A stretch of 64,000 nt of DNA from Phylloscopus collybita (lineage: Eukaryota; Chordata; Aves; Passeriformes; Phylloscopidae), in contig JAJNNQ010000003.1 of assembly GCA_027886175.1 (NCBI GenBank), forward strand, positions 2,812,001-2,876,000, given 5' to 3'. Positions 11,302-23,890 of the stretch are shown in pieces. The notes beneath the pieces are model-generated. The model did not search any database, was not told the origin of the DNA, and worked only from the letters and a program-made list of their open reading frames with translations. The position numbers and the translations under genes were made by a program. Positions within the stretch are counted from its first letter, which is position 1. Every line of letters starts with the position of its first letter.

Positions 11302-12238
11302 TCACCAAAAAACTTGACAACAAAGAATTATTCTGGGACTTTCGAGAGAAACCAGGATATTTATGGATTTACTCTACTCCCTGTGAGAACAAGTTTCTCA
11401 GATGGTAATACACTGTCAAATATTTTTCAAGGTTAACAGTTTAGGGACACAATTATGTTGCGAGTTGTCGGCAAGATTAATTAAGGGTATTTCAGAGATA
11501 TGGGAGAAAAATTGTTCCAGCAGCTATTAGAGGGTGAGTAATCCCAACTCGAAGAGTAGCTCCCCTTCAGTTCAGTGCTCCTCAGAGAAAATATTCCCAT
11601 GTTTAAGGCATACTCACAAGCAGATAAAATGTGCATGTTTGGGCTGAGAAGAGCAGTGATGGGGAAGCAATTCTAGACACAACCCACACAGTCTCACAGC
11701 CAGAGCTGGGATGGCCCCACAAAGGTTATTTTTAAATATTTTTTAAATAAATATTTCCCTGGGCCAGAAAACACCAGAAGATCTCCCACAGACAAAGAAG
11801 GTAGAGGTGAGAGCCAGGCTCAGCAGCTCCCCTCAACATCAACAACCACTGGGAGGGCAGAAGGGAGCTTTTTATCCATCATTGATAGAAAAAAAAAATA
11901 TTGGGCCAGTTAATAAAACATCAGGGACTGACTGTGAAAACAATTGCAAGGTCCAGAGAACTGTGAATATGAGAGATCTTAAATAAAATAGAAAAAAACA
12001 ATCAGCAACTCAGCACTTTAATCAAAGCACTGCAACCAATACACATACCTACCATCATCTATAATCTGATATTATTTTTAATCCTTTTTTTAAATCCCAG
12101 TCACTAATGAGGGATAATGCTGGATTGAGGAGGGCCAAAGAGATTTATTGATACCAACTCAGAGCCGTGGCTGTCAATCAGGACAGTGAAGAAGTATGCC
12201 ACTGCTGGCTTATGTTCTCTTCCTGCAAGAGGACAGGG
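11302..12238. other. Single-copy noncoding DNA, no gene seen
   Basis: AT-rich sequence with a few short A-runs. No ORF of interest and no recognisable repeat family. Confidence 0.55.
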
Positions 12239-12301
12239 ATGAATGAGCAAGTGTCTGAATGAATGACTGAATAGATGAATGAATGAAAGAATGAATGCAT
12301 C
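12239..12301. repeat. Degenerate (GAAT)n microsatellite
   Basis: Roughly 60 bp of GAAT/TGAA units with several interruptions (GAATGAGC, GACTGAATAGAT, GAAAGAATGAAT). Confidence 0.88.
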
Positions 12302-12324
12302 ATGGAATAAATACATTAAAATAC

Positions 12325-12420
12325 CTTGCCAGCTCGCAGGGCTCGCATGGCGCGGGGGCTCTCTACAAAGAGAGGCAACGGCGGCCTTGATTTATTATAA
12401 ATTAAAATCTGCTTTGCCCA
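12325..12420. other. Small CpG cluster and candidate regulatory stretch
   Basis: CpG sites cluster in 12333-12383 (CTCGCAGGGCTCGCATGGCG and CAACGGCGGCC) within CpG-poor surroundings. They are followed by the AT-rich, homeobox-like ATTTATTATAAATTAAAATC. No promoter element or ORF ties this to a gene. Confidence 0.25.
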
Positions 12421-12697
12421 ATCCCTCTTGAGCGTTTAATTTTTTTTTTTGCTGAAGGTCAAAAGGTGCTTTGCATTTGGAGAAAATGCACCCTGGTGTA
12501 TATTTCTGTGAGGAGCTGCCTGCTGGGGCTGGCTGTGCCCAGGGAGGGACCCCAGGGTCCCCAGGGCCACCACAGGGTGACACAGCAGCACGGGACACGT
12601 TTGCTACAATAATCAGCACAATAATCAGCCTTTTTTCTGCCTCCTTGCAGGGCTCAAGGGCCTCTCCTCCCTGCTGGAGCAGAAGCCCAGCCCTCAT

Positions 12698-13015
12698 TTC
12701 ATGGAATCATGGAATTACGGAATCAGGGAATTTATTTTTTTTTTTCTTTTTTTTTGCGTTAGCAAAGACCCATCAAGAAGTTCAACCAGTCCCCCAGCAC
12801 TGCCAAGGCCACCACTGAAACCTGTCCCCAAATGCCACTTCTACAACATCTTTTAAATCCTTCCAGGGATGGTTATTCCACCAGTGCCAGGGCTGGAAAA
12901 CCCCCTTTCTGAAGAAATTTTTCCCAATATCCAACCCCTCTCCTCTGGTGCAGTTTGGGGCCATTTCCATTTGTCCTATCAAAGGGCAGGATTTGTGATC
13001 CCTCTCTGAAATTTA
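12698..13015 (-). mobile_element. CR1 LINE 3' fragment with T-rich interruption
   Basis: Complement-strand CR1 beginning with degenerate tail octamers (CATGGAATCATGGAATTACG), interrupted by a T-rich run (about 12731-12755). The body continues with TCAACCAGTCCCCCAGCACT, CCTTCCAGGGATGG and AATTTTTCCCAATATCCAAC. The T-run separates the tail from the body, so either the T-run was inserted or two copies abut. Confidence 0.88.
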
Positions 13016-15778
13016 GTTCTAGGCTTGCCTGCCACGCAGCAAGGTGGCTTCTTGTCCTTGGCCAGGGGTAGGAAGGACAGGTGGAATCCTGATGGGGACC
13101 CAGTGACAGTGGTGGCTTTTCCATCTCAAATTCCAGGTACACAAAGAACATTCCAAACCCCTCTGCCAGCTCCAGCCTGCAGAAACCACCTCTGGAGCTT
13201 CATGGCACCTGTTTTATTCCCTTTAAGAAGACTGGGGTGATCCAAATTTAATATTTTCTTTTTTTTTCTGAAATCCATCTCAGTTTTGAACTTTGCACTT
13301 GTGTTTGATTCCCTTTTCCTCTTCTCTAACGAGGTCCTAGAGGATGAAGCTCTTCTAACTTGAGATGAAGGTCCTCCAAATGAGAAGTACAGAGCCATGG
13401 CTGCCAATTTAATTAGCTCTCATGCATTCACATGCAGATGGAAGGATTTTTGGAAGGAGAGAATCTATTCAAGATGAATAAATTACTTCAGTTTTTAAAT
13501 AACTAAACTAGCAGTTTTATTCCCCACTGCTAATATTTCTGTCAGTCAGGTCAAGGATAATGAAGCAAAATTCTAGAAAGGGTCACCCAAACCTTGGCGC
13601 TTTTTTTTTTTTTTTTTTTAATTGAAAATGTTCCCATTCATAAAACCTACATCTGCAAGTACAAAATCAACAGTTAAATGTTTGCCTTTTCTGTGTCTGT
13701 ATTTCTCCAAGGAGAGCAGATTTTTACCCAGATTTCACTTACAACATTCTGCTGAAGATCCTGAAGGAAGAACAAGTCTTCTCAACTTGGTTCCTGTTAT
13801 TATTTTTACCTGTGGGTAAATATGTTCTTTGCTGTTAATAGAGTCAGTGTTTTCCTTGCATAATAAGAACTTTTTCCATGTGTCTCCATCATGGTTTACT
13901 GTAGTTCCTTTTCTCCCAGTTTTTGTAAGTTTATTTTTAACTTCTATGGAAAAGAAAATACCATGAAAACCCAACCCTGTAAGGGAACATGGCTTATGGA
14001 ATAAAAGAAAATGACCAAAGCATTATGGAAGACATCAGGGATATACAAAAGGGCAAATGTAGCAGGACCCAGGTTGTTTCAGGAAGCCACTGCCAGCAGA
14101 TGAAATAACTGCTAAAAGCAGGTGTTTATTCCAAAAGCTGCAGCAATGTTGCTCTGTCATGTCAGATGAAATCACCCCTGCTGCATCATGCTCTGTTACA
14201 CCACATCGTGGACGTACGGCGGGGAGCCCGGCGCCGAGTAACAGGATGTGACAGACAACATTTAGCAAAAATATTCACTTATTTGACTCAGACCCTTGCC
14301 ATCAGCTCGAATCAGGGAGCGTGGGCCCAAATGAGGCTGACAGATGGATGTGAATCCACCCAGGAACAGCATCCAGTGGAAAATCTGAAACTTCCTTGTT
14401 CCGTCCCTGGTCCTGGTGATGGTTCTGTGTTGCTACGCTTCGTGCCTGCCATATTTTGGTTTTAAGAAATTCTGTTCCCAGGCACTCTTGCTGATAAACA
14501 AGGTCACGTTCTGTAAGCTATCTTGTTTTGCACAGTTGTTCCCAGAAGAGAGACTTCGCGTGGTAGTCTCTAGAACTGACCAATGGTTCCCAAAAATCCC
14601 ACCTCTAAGGTGGGCACATTTGTAAAAAGCATAAAAGAAGCCCGGAAAATAAACTGGTGACTCCTCCTGATGAGAAGTCCACTGCAGCCTTCTGAGAGAG
14701 CTCCATTTATTGTGTCCCACAGCGACAGTTCTGCTGTGCCCAGCTCCTCTTCCTCAGCATTTCCTGAGACGGGTTGGCTGTCGTTTATTTTGACATAACT
14801 CGTGACTTTCACATGAGGGATTAATCACATGCTTGGTACAGAAGTGCTGTCAACTGACAGCTGATGGGATTGCTGTAAACAGTTTTTATATGAGCGGAAT
14901 TATGAACTACATGAGAAGGTGTTTGGACTCTGTATTTATGTTTAGAGAGGGACTATTTTAGTGAGCAAGAGGCTTATCTCTGAAGACACCTCTATTTTGC
15001 AGTGACAGTCTTTTTGATGGACTTGAAAATATGGAGACTTTGTTATTGCTCTTGAAGGAAATGTTTTATGGTAATACTTCTGAAAAAAGGTTTAGGAAAT
15101 AAGTGCATGTTCATGGAGACAAAAAATCAAATGTAAACCAGGCAGCTGAGGAGCAGAACTTGCCATAGATGGATTTTATAAATATCAGTCCTGACCTAGG
15201 TGGCAATTTCCAACCCATAGGGCAGGACTTGCACAGCTACAGAACCGTGGTGTGTTTGGGCACAGTTTGTCCTGGCAGAAATTGTGATGAGAGATCCGCA
15301 TTCTAGGAATTAAAGAGGGTTTCAGGGGTGCTGGTGAAGGTAGTTGAGGAAACTCTGGCTGCTGAAGTGTGAACAAATTTACACGTGGACTTGAAACTTC
15401 TCCTCCTCCTTATGAGGAACAAGACAACCAAGAGTTTGCAGGGTTCTGAAAATATCTGTATCTATAGATGCCAGACAAAATAGTTCATATTGTGTCAGCA
15501 TTTCGTAGAATCCACAGTCCTTTGTCCTCCCACCCTTTGCAGGGGGAATTTTCAAGACTCTTCTCACTCAGGCATTCGTGGTTCAGCCTCCCATCAGCAG
15601 TTCACAGCCTTTGTCCAGATGCATTTTATGGGGATGGCAGTAAATGCCAGCAGTAATGCTGCTGATGGAAGGTGCCCCTGGGGAATACACGGGCTCATTT
15701 CACGGCTGGAACACCCACAGCCTCCTGTGTGGTGGTCTCAGCACTCTGACCTTAGGATCCTGAGGGAAAAAAGCTCTT
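13016..15778. other. Single-copy noncoding DNA, no gene seen
   Basis: Contains a T19 run (13601-13619) and a compact CpG cluster near 14207-14236 (listed). The ORFs are short and resemble no family that I know. Confidence 0.55.
14200..14245. other. Compact CpG cluster
   Basis: Seven CpG dinucleotides in about 30 bp (14207-14236), including GACGTACGGCGGGG and CCCGGCGCCGAG, in a region that otherwise lacks CpG. Too short for a CpG island. It may mark an unmethylated regulatory site or a recently inserted sequence. Confidence 0.5.
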
Positions 15779-15985
15779 ATGGAATCATGGAATATCCTGA
15801 GCTGGAAGGGGCTCACAACGATCATCCAGTCCAGCTCCTGACTCTGCTCAGACATCTCAAGAATCCAGTGGTGTCCAAAGGCTCCTGGAGCTCTGGCAGC
15901 CTCAGGGCTGTGCCTCTTCCCTGGGGAGCCTGGGCAGTGCCCAGCACCCTCTGAGGGAAGAACCTTTCCCTGATATCCAACCTAT
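15779..15985 (-). mobile_element. CR1 LINE 3' fragment
   Basis: Complement-strand CR1 with tail remnant GGAATCATGGAATATCCTGA, then GAGCTGGAAGGGGCTCAC, ATCATCCAGTCCAGCTCCTG, GAGCCTGGGCAGTGCCCAGC and CCCTGATATCCAACCT. The tail is fairly well preserved and the 5' end is truncated. Confidence 0.93.
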
Positions 15986-16032
15986 GGATAATGCAACATA
16001 CGCGGAGTCAATATGGAAAATTCAACCCGTGC

Positions 16033-16055
16033 AAAGAAGAAGAAGAAGAAGAAAG
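16033..16055. repeat. (GAA)n microsatellite
   Basis: About seven AAG/GAA units in a row immediately downstream of the CR1 fragment. Confidence 0.85.
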
Positions 16056-16159
16056 GAACAGCACTGACCATCTGCTTCCTTTGGTATGTGCCATCCTTGC
16101 TGATACTAGAAGCAGGGATATGCCAGTGCATATTTGAGGAATTAATTCCTCATGGCTCT

Positions 16160-16620
16160 TGGGAAATTTGGGAAGCAGGCCTGCTTTGCACGGCCCCCCA
16201 AACGCCCCTGGGTGAGCCCCCTGCCCACCCTGCTGGGTTTGTGCTGTTCACTCTTCCCAGGAAGCCTCAGGAGCCTCCTGGCCTCGGGCAGTCTCCTGGA
16301 GGTGTGGGGATGGCTGGGATGGTGCCTCAGCAGTCTCAGCTCCTGCTGCCGTGGGCTGGTGGCCCCGGGAGGGGAAGCCCTGGCTTGGCAAGGTTCCCTG
16401 GAATGCAGCGTGGGATGGCAGGGTGGGAGGCTTGCCCAGCAGCCCAGGGGAGCTGGGATGAATAAATCCTTCTCCAGAGGGGAAGTAGCAGCTCTGGGTG
16501 AAACAAACCCAATGCCCAAAGGGCCCATGCCCGCCCTGGGGAGCTGCTGAGCATCGAGGAGCCCCCACCTGCTGCTGGCTCTGCACATCCCTGCTGCTCA
16601 GTCTGCAGGTGAGCCTTTAG
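16160..16620. other. GC-rich noncoding patch
   Basis: Noticeably GC-richer than its surroundings, with several overlapping ORFs of 110-160 codons on both strands. ORFs open in multiple frames at once point to GC-rich composition depleting stop codons, not to a gene. CpG count is low, so it is not a CpG island. It could be a decayed repeat that I do not recognise. Confidence 0.45.
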
Positions 16621-18269
16621 CAGACATTCCATGAAGTGCCAGAGCATGTAAAGAAATGCTGCTTCTCGCTCCTGGTCACACCAGGCTCTCCAGCAGTTTT
16701 TAAGGAAAGGTTTCTGCTCATCTCTCAAGGCATTGTGCCTTTGGAATCTGCCTGACTTTGGAATTTTGTGTTCCAAGTGTTTTGTGGAAGAAATCCTTTG
16801 AGCAAGTGTGGTATTCACTTCTTACCTGATGAAAAATAAGAAGAGATTGATTAAACAATAATACTGGATGTTGCTCAAACAATACTGGATGTATGAGGTT
16901 TACTTAATAATACTTTTCTGATGCTTTCCCCCCCTAATTTAGGAATAAAACAGACATAATTGAACATGCCCTTCTGAAGCTCCAAATTACACTGTGAAGA
17001 GAATTGAAGGAAGCACATTTCTTTGATTTGAGTATTTTTCTCATTAACAGGACGTTCAGAATAAAGCAGAAATATTTGATGCACAGAGCCTGTGGCGGTA
17101 TCAAGTTAACACCGGCGTGCTCCCGCATTTTGCCTCATGTTTACTAATCACTCCAAGAAGAAAGGTCACATCTTTCATCACAAAATGGAAACTTTCTGAC
17201 AGCAAACAATTGGGTTTTCAGCACTCCATTTGAAGTGGATTTCAGTGTGAAGAGTGAGAGCCCAAGGCAGTGGGATGAGGTAACTGAGCAGAGCTGTGCT
17301 CTCGAGGTGTTGGGTACCACAAAGTCTGAGTAAGTGCTCTCTCAGCTGTATCAAGGTATCATGCTGTTCTAAAACAGGAGTATCTGAGTCGAAATTGTTT
17401 GGAGAAGAGAATAAATAAGGTTTGGGTAGGTGTTGGAGTGCAGTTTTGGCTCAGACAACAATGTCAGGGTTGAGACACTGCTGCATGTCTGGGTCAGGAT
17501 GCTGCAGGACAAGTCAGCCTGAAGGGTAGAAGAGCCACAGTTACCTGCAGAGTGTTAAACCACATTCCTCCTCTGAAGAATCTTCTCTGTTTTATCTCCT
17601 CTGTGCCTCCACCATGGCTTTCTAGCTCGATTCTTCTGAGTTTTTGTTTTGTTTTGTTTTTTTTTTTTTTTGAATACTGTGTTTTAACAAAGTGAATTTA
17701 CTTGGCAGCTGGGGGAAAAAAATACTTTTTTCCCAGGCAGAAAATACAGCTTGGTAGTTTCTCAAGCAAAGTACTCCCCATGTAATTTCTTCTGTTTCTC
17801 TCTCCTTGCCATTCCTTCTGCTCCAAGCAGAGAAGCCCTGAAGTCCTTTTTTTGTCTGGGTGAGGGAATTTCTGCCTCCCTGGGAGCAGTTCCCACCCAT
17901 CCCCGGGTGCAGACGGGAGCTGGAGCGGGGGCTGTGAGTGGATGTGACCAGAGCACAGTGCTCAGAACTCCTCCTCACCCTCCCCTGGGCTCTGCTGCCA
18001 GTTACCCTCGAGACAGTGAAGTGAAATCAGAGGAGTGACCAGGAAATATCACTGGCTCTGTTCTTCCTTCCCCTCCACTGGTTGCACAGAGTCAGCCGCC
18101 TCCAAGGAGTCTCCCAGGCAGTGACACTGGGAGGACACAGCCTTCCCCCTGGCCAGGCTTTACACCTGTCTCCTGGAAAAATCACTGGTATGAAAAGATG
18201 CACAGGTTGCCCTGCAGCTCCAGCACACACTGCATGGCATGGCACACACGTAAGTGAGATTAATTTGAG

Positions 18270-18620
18270 TTCTGGGCATCATTAGCACAATAAAAACTGA
18301 GATTTTTTATTTTTTTTTTTCAGTTCAGACCTACAGGCCATTGCAGAGAAGAGTAATCATAAGACAGAAACGAGTTCCCTAGTTAAAAATTAATTCCCTA
18401 GACTAAAAATATAATCAAACGATGTCTACAGTATTTTATGAAGAGCTGGGAGGATAATAAAATTTAAAGCAGTGCAACATTTGCATTTTGTTCATTTCTA
18501 TCCGTATTTTCCCGTAGACTGCCTTTCTGTGTGCTTGTTAATCATATGCACTGCTACAGTCCTGGCATTTTAACATCACTGTTCACATCAAGATTGAAAG
18601 GAAACTAATTACAATCACAT
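18270..18620. other. Candidate conserved noncoding element
   Basis: A repeat-free, AT-rich stretch with GGCATCATTAGCACAATAAA, TTAAAAATTAATTCCC and ATTTGCATTTTGTTC (octamer-like), with few CpG. It has the texture of a vertebrate developmental enhancer. A CpG-bearing motif (TTCGGCGCCGGC) follows at about 18645. No alignment was done. Confidence 0.25.
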
Positions 18621-19999
18621 TTCAGGGTGGTTGTTCAAAGCTCGTTCGGCGCCGGCTACAGCACGGGAGCCTTGACCTTTATTTGTAAGCATGAAAATAA
18701 GGTAAAGATGAAAGATTGGTTTTCCTGCAGCTCATACTCAGGGATCAGGAGGCCCTCCCGGGAGGCAGAGGTGTGGGAAGCCTCTCTCCTCACCTCTCCT
18801 CCTCTCCCATGCTGGCAGCAGAGGCCAGTAGTGCTATGCAGAAGCTCTGCTCCACTGCAGCGAGAGGTGACCGAAAGCTCCACAGTATTTTTCAGCTCTC
18901 CCTCCAGCTGGAAGAACATGGAAAGAACCAGTAAACCCGAGGAGTCTTTTTGACCCCCGTGCAGAGCTTTGCAGGGATTTGTTTGCAGTGCCTGGTGCTG
19001 CACTCTGTGCTCAGTTGGTCGAGGTATTGGCAGGTGCCAGCTCCAAGCAGTGCCACAGTCTCTTTGTGCCCCTCATTGCATGGCTTAACAGCACTCACAG
19101 CACTCAGGTGGATGCACTGGGGCAGGATAAGGTCCCTCAAACCTTCGGGAGTGCAGGTAATCCTAATGCAATCCCTGATTTCACTCAATGGGAATGCATT
19201 GAGAGAGTTGCTGCATGGCAGATTTATCCAGTGGGTTTCACCTCCTGTGTCCCTGAATTTTCCAAACTGCTGTTTTAATGGATTTGTGCTGTGCTGAGCA
19301 CGAGTTGAGGGTTGGTTACACAAATGGGTTTCACCCAGGAGCTGCAGCTGGGGGGCTGTCCCCAAATGCTCCTGTCAGGGTCACTGCCCTGTGATCAAAG
19401 CCGAGCCACGGCGAGTGCTGACCCCCAAAGGATCTCCCGAGCTTCCACCTGTCCTGGATTATCACAGCTCTCCCTGGAAGGAGTTCATTGAGGAAAAGTT
19501 CAGCCACCCTGAAGAGAAACAATCCCATTCTCCTCCCACAGTGTGTTTATCCTGCACAATCACTGCGTGTGCCCAGCCCCGTGTCCAGGCAATCTCTGCT
19601 GGGGCCCTGACGTGCAGAGGGATTTTTTGGCAGGATCTGCCAGGTAATTTGTATCTCCTGGTTGGAAAAGCTCTGCTGAGGGCATCAAGCAGTGAGAGAA
19701 GGGAAACTCATCTCACACCCAGCTCCCAGCCTCCCTCAGCCTGCTGCAGGCAGAGGACCACCTGGGCCATGCTGAGGACACAGACCTTGCATGCTGCTGA
19801 GACCCTGGATGCCACTCAAACCGAGAAGCAAAGATGATTTTGCAACACTTTTTTGTGGTGGATTCTCCTTCTCTCTACATTCTTCAAAGCACAAATTTAC
19901 CCAGGCAAATATTTACAGAAACTGAAGGAAAAAATAGACTGGTGCTATAGACGCTGCAGCAGTGAACTTCTAATTACAAACCACAAAGTATTTATGAAT

Positions 20000-20233
20000 A
20001 AATTTATCTATTATTTGTCTAGTTTGAGCACCACGTACACTTTGCCTTGTACCATTACATGCTGAAGGAAACAATATGCAGCACGAAAATGAAAACAATT
20101 TGACTTAATTATTTACACCATTACCGCCACTTTGAATTAGGCCTTCCATTTCTTTGGGATTTTGTAAAATTTAACTAGTAATTACGCTTGTTTAATTAAT
20201 TTTATTTATCTACTACTACAATGAGATCAAAAC
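20000..20233. other. Candidate conserved noncoding element
   Basis: A repeat-free stretch dense in homeodomain-type sites (CTTAATTATTTACACC, TTTAATTAATTTTA, CTAGTAATTACGC), bounded on the right by an A20 run. The texture strongly suggests an ancient regulatory element, but this is inference from composition and motif density only. Confidence 0.3.
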
Positions 20234-20519
20234 AAAAAAAAAAAAAAAAAAAACCTACCAGAATACAAAGTACAGGCTGTGTCCCCTAATTGTAAATGCT
20301 GCTTTTAAGCCTTTATGGTAAAAATGTAGTATTTTGTACCATTTCATTTCAAGCGTATCTGGCCATGCTCCAGTACTATTTAAGCGTAAACAGGAAAAGC
20401 CTTGGAGGACGAGTAATCACACTTAAATGACACAAAGATCATTATAATGATGTTCCAAAAACATGGCAAAATTAGACATTGCAGAACTGTTTTCTCCTCT
20501 GAAGTGTTCCACCAGATGG

Positions 20520-20845
20520 TGAAGAGTGCTGAAACCGTAGATCCGAGAGAGGGGAGGAAAAACATCCCCACGCTTCCCTCACGCTCCCGTCCCAGCTCGT
20601 CTCAAGTGGCACCTCACACCTTGGCTCTGTCAAACCCCCGAGCTCGAGATGACACCGAGGTGTTTGAGTGCTGAATCACAGCCTGGGAAAGCCCTGCTTT
20701 GTTCCAATGAAGTTTTTTGGAGCCGAGGAGGAAGGGGCGCGTCAGCAGAAGTTGTGGCGGTAATTTGTGAAACTCTTCATGAGATATTTTCAGAGCTCAT
20801 GGAGAGGAAGAGCAGTGTCGTTGAATCGCTGCACAATGAGTGCAT
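20520..20845. other. CpG-enriched stretch
   Basis: Roughly fifteen CpG sites spread over about 320 bp, including CCCCGAGCTCGAG, GGGGCGCGTC and GTGGCGGTAA, in a CpG-poor neighbourhood. Below the usual density of an island. No TATA box, initiator or clear ORF supports a promoter call. Confidence 0.35.
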
Positions 20846-21235
20846 TTTGATGCAGGAAAAGTGTTGGGTTTTTATCAGAAACGGCACTGCATCAGTGGGG
20901 ATGTGTCTGGAAGCATTTAAAGGGGTCTAACAAGGGTTATATACGTGGTGTTTATATAAAGGGGGTGATGTCTCTGTGTGTTGCTGCTCTGCAAAGTGGC
21001 CACAAGTGAGGTCAGTCTGCACCCTTATCATTATTTGTCCTGCTTTCCAGAAGACTTGACAAAGTTACCTTCCACAGGACCAGCTACGTCTTCAGATGTC
21101 ATTAGATTTTTGTTGTTTTTTGTTATTAGAAATACCTGAGAAATATCTATAAAATTGGAATCACTCGTTAAAGGAACATCTAATATTGGTCGGGGGGTTC
21201 TACTTTTAGGAACATTGGTGAACCTCAAGTATCTG

Positions 21236-21309
21236 CCGTCCATCCATCCCTCCATCCATCCTTCCCTCCATCCATCCTTCCATCCATCCATCCATCCATC
21301 CCTCCATCT
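21236..21309. repeat. (TCCA)n microsatellite with TCCC/TTCC variants
   Basis: About 74 bp of tetranucleotide TCCA units with variant units. A minus-strand ORF through it reads as a repeated M-D-G-W/E-type peptide and is not a gene. Confidence 0.95.
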
Positions 21310-23774
21310 CCTCCTGAACTCTAATCTCTCTTCATATATATTGTGGGGAATCCATACATGAACAAGGTGAAGTATTGGGGGGCTGTGGTTTCTGCTGACC
21401 CATTCCCAGTCCTAGCTCCCTTTGGAAATCCTGACATGTCCTGGGAGACAGCGAAGTCACAGTGGGGATAAAGGCAGTGGTCTGGAGAAGATTTGGGCTG
21501 GGGTGCACTGAACAACGGAGAAGAGGGCGTGAAAGTACTTCTAAACCTTCCACCTTCCTGAAATGTTTGGTTTAAATGTATTTCCAAGCCTTCCACCTCG
21601 CTGAAATATTCGGCTTCTTAACATTTCCTCAGGAACACACATGACAAACCCAGAGCCACAGGAAAACTCGTCCTTTTTCGCTGAAAGATCCTGAAATGGA
21701 AGGTGACTTCATTCCCGACTGGCAGTCATTCTAATTCCATGCTGAGCAAGGGAACAGCCTCTTGTTCACTGCGTTACAAGTATTTTTGAACTGAATGTTC
21801 ACAGCGTCCGAAAAATGGCCCACACGCTGCATTTGCTGCACTTCCATTATTCAGAGGTAGCAATAAAAATCGTGCAAAATTCTCCCCCCTCTCCACCCAT
21901 CCCCATCCAATGGACATTCAGAAATGGGGCTTGCAGACGGGAGAGGGTGAATACAATATCAGCAATCCAGTTTGCATCCAGCTCATCTGCTTAAGTGAGA
22001 AGCCTGTGCATGGCTGGGTTTCAATGGCCTGTGTTAAATGAAGGGCTGGTTTCACCCCCTTGCCTGGAGGACACAGGACCATTTGCTGAACAGCCACTGT
22101 AGGTGACATCAAATGTCATCCCAACCGTCCCTCTCAGGTGGCATGGGATGGAAAGTATCCCATAATCTTAAAAATGAACTCTGAACCGGCGGGAGCTTGC
22201 ACTGATCCCACGTTGTTCCCAAGCTAAATAACTTGGGAGAACGGGCTCTCAGGGACACTGTGCCTCAGTTTTCCCTCTGCAAAATAGCAACACAAGGATT
22301 TTGGGAAATCATTATTGTATTTTCACTTGACATAGATTATTCTCTCTTTAGAAGGGCTCTTCTAGCAACGCCAAATCTTTCCAAAAACTTGACTTACCAA
22401 CAAAATCACTTTACAATAATTAGTAACCTCTCTGTCTTGAGGAAGGCAAAGGTTTTATTCTGCTGTCTGAGCTTAATTATGTTTTCAGAGCCGTGTCATG
22501 GAGGCTCAGATGAAATTCTTGCTTTATGTGCAAGAAAGTCACACCACATTTGCATTTGTTTGACAGAAGCCCTGATCTCATCCAATATGTAGTGCTCGAA
22601 TTTGGCAATGCTCCCGTTGGACATCTATTTTATATTCTGCCTAAATTCCAGGCAGAATATCATTCCTTGCACTTAGATGCCAATACCTTTGAGGGAGGGA
22701 ATAAAGCCTGGTCCATCCAAATGAAATCCCCAGTGGGGCTGTGCATCAGAGCCCTGTCTCCACCAGCCAGCAGAGGCTGCTCTGATGTTAATGATTCATT
22801 ATTAAATCATTCATTATTTTCAGTAATAAAGCACACGGAGGAAATCAGACCCAAATATTGAAATGATGAAGTGATCTATGAGCCAGAATGCCACGGAATG
22901 TGCTGTGTGGGAGTAGGTTGGGAAGCAGCAGTCCCCAACCCCAGTCTCCTGGACAACCTGCTGCCCACTGGATTTTCCAACGCTGGGGTGTGGCCAGGTG
23001 GGCTCCAGGAACAGCAGAGCACATCCTGCTTCTGATGAGATGGTAAGAGCTGGGATTACTCTTGAAGCATTCTGTCACTCTGGCCCTTAAAAACCCAGGG
23101 TTTGTTCAACAAGAACTGTGGGTTTTAATTGGATACTTGAAATAAACAGATTGTCTGCCCTTACTTAGCAAACGGGATTTTTTTTTTTTTCTTTCCCAGT
23201 TATTAATTTCCTTAAATGTAAAGTGACATCTAAAATGAAAACAGTTTATTGCTTGCCAGGAGCAAAGCCAGCCTAATTTAAGAAATCCAGAATTAAAGCT
23301 TTTGAAGCATATCGGGGCATGTTTATAAAACAATTATCATTGCAAACGTTCTCTCTGCTCAATGCAGCCTCTTCAGGCCACCTCCAAAGCCTGGAACTTC
23401 GTCACCAGTCATCCCCACCCTGAAGTGTTTTCATCAATTGCATAAAATCAGGTCATCCTTTGGTTGCAGCTTCCCTCTGTCGACCCAGGCGTTGAATCCC
23501 AAACCGAACCCACCTGGAACGCATTCGATGCCGAAAAAAAAATGAACTCAGTGTTTAAAATTAAGTAGTAGGCTCATTATTAATAACTGACAGCAGACAA
23601 AGGAGTGCAGTGACCTCTCCAACAGAGCATTTAAATCTTTGCACAACATGCTCTGCTTGTGCTGGGCTGGTTTCACAAACAACAGCTGTGGAGTTCGTTA
23701 ACATATGAATCCCCTTGAGGTAATTTGGAGGAGCCAAATGGGCTAAACTAAACACCTCATTAAAACAGGACTTT
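21310..23774. other. Single-copy noncoding DNA, no gene seen
   Basis: ORFs up to about 119 codons with no recognised domain. No transposon was identified. The stretch near 22480-22590 has the mixed composition of possible conserved DNA but shows no decisive signal. Confidence 0.5.
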
Positions 23775-23890
23775 AAAAAACAAAACAAAACAAAACAACA
23801 AAAAAAAAAAAAAAAAACAAAACCCAAAAAAACCCCACAAAAAACCAAATCAACAACCACAACAAATCCAACCCCAACCAAACCCCAAAC
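23775..23890. repeat. A/C low-complexity tract
   Basis: Begins with CAAAA units and poly-A, then a mixed A/C stretch ending in CCAAACCCC-type sequence, with only two T interruptions that I can see. Same style as the tracts at 10975 and 30855. Confidence 0.88.

Larger units (their letters stand above)
16621..21235. other. Single-copy noncoding DNA, no gene seen
   Basis: Long stretch without recognised transposons. Contains a T-rich run near 17641-17671, an A20 run at 20234-20253, a small CpG cluster at 18641-18666, and the candidate conserved stretches listed separately. Confidence 0.5.

Noticed and set aside
10847..11408. ORFs of 112-173 codons on both strands, K/P/N/T-rich or F/W/G/V-rich
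   Set aside because: They arise from the A/C-only tract, which has no stop codons in most frames. No domain and extreme composition.
16142..16818. Several overlapping ORFs of 110-160 codons on both strands
   Set aside because: The GC-rich composition removes stop codons in many frames at once; no frame stands out as coding.
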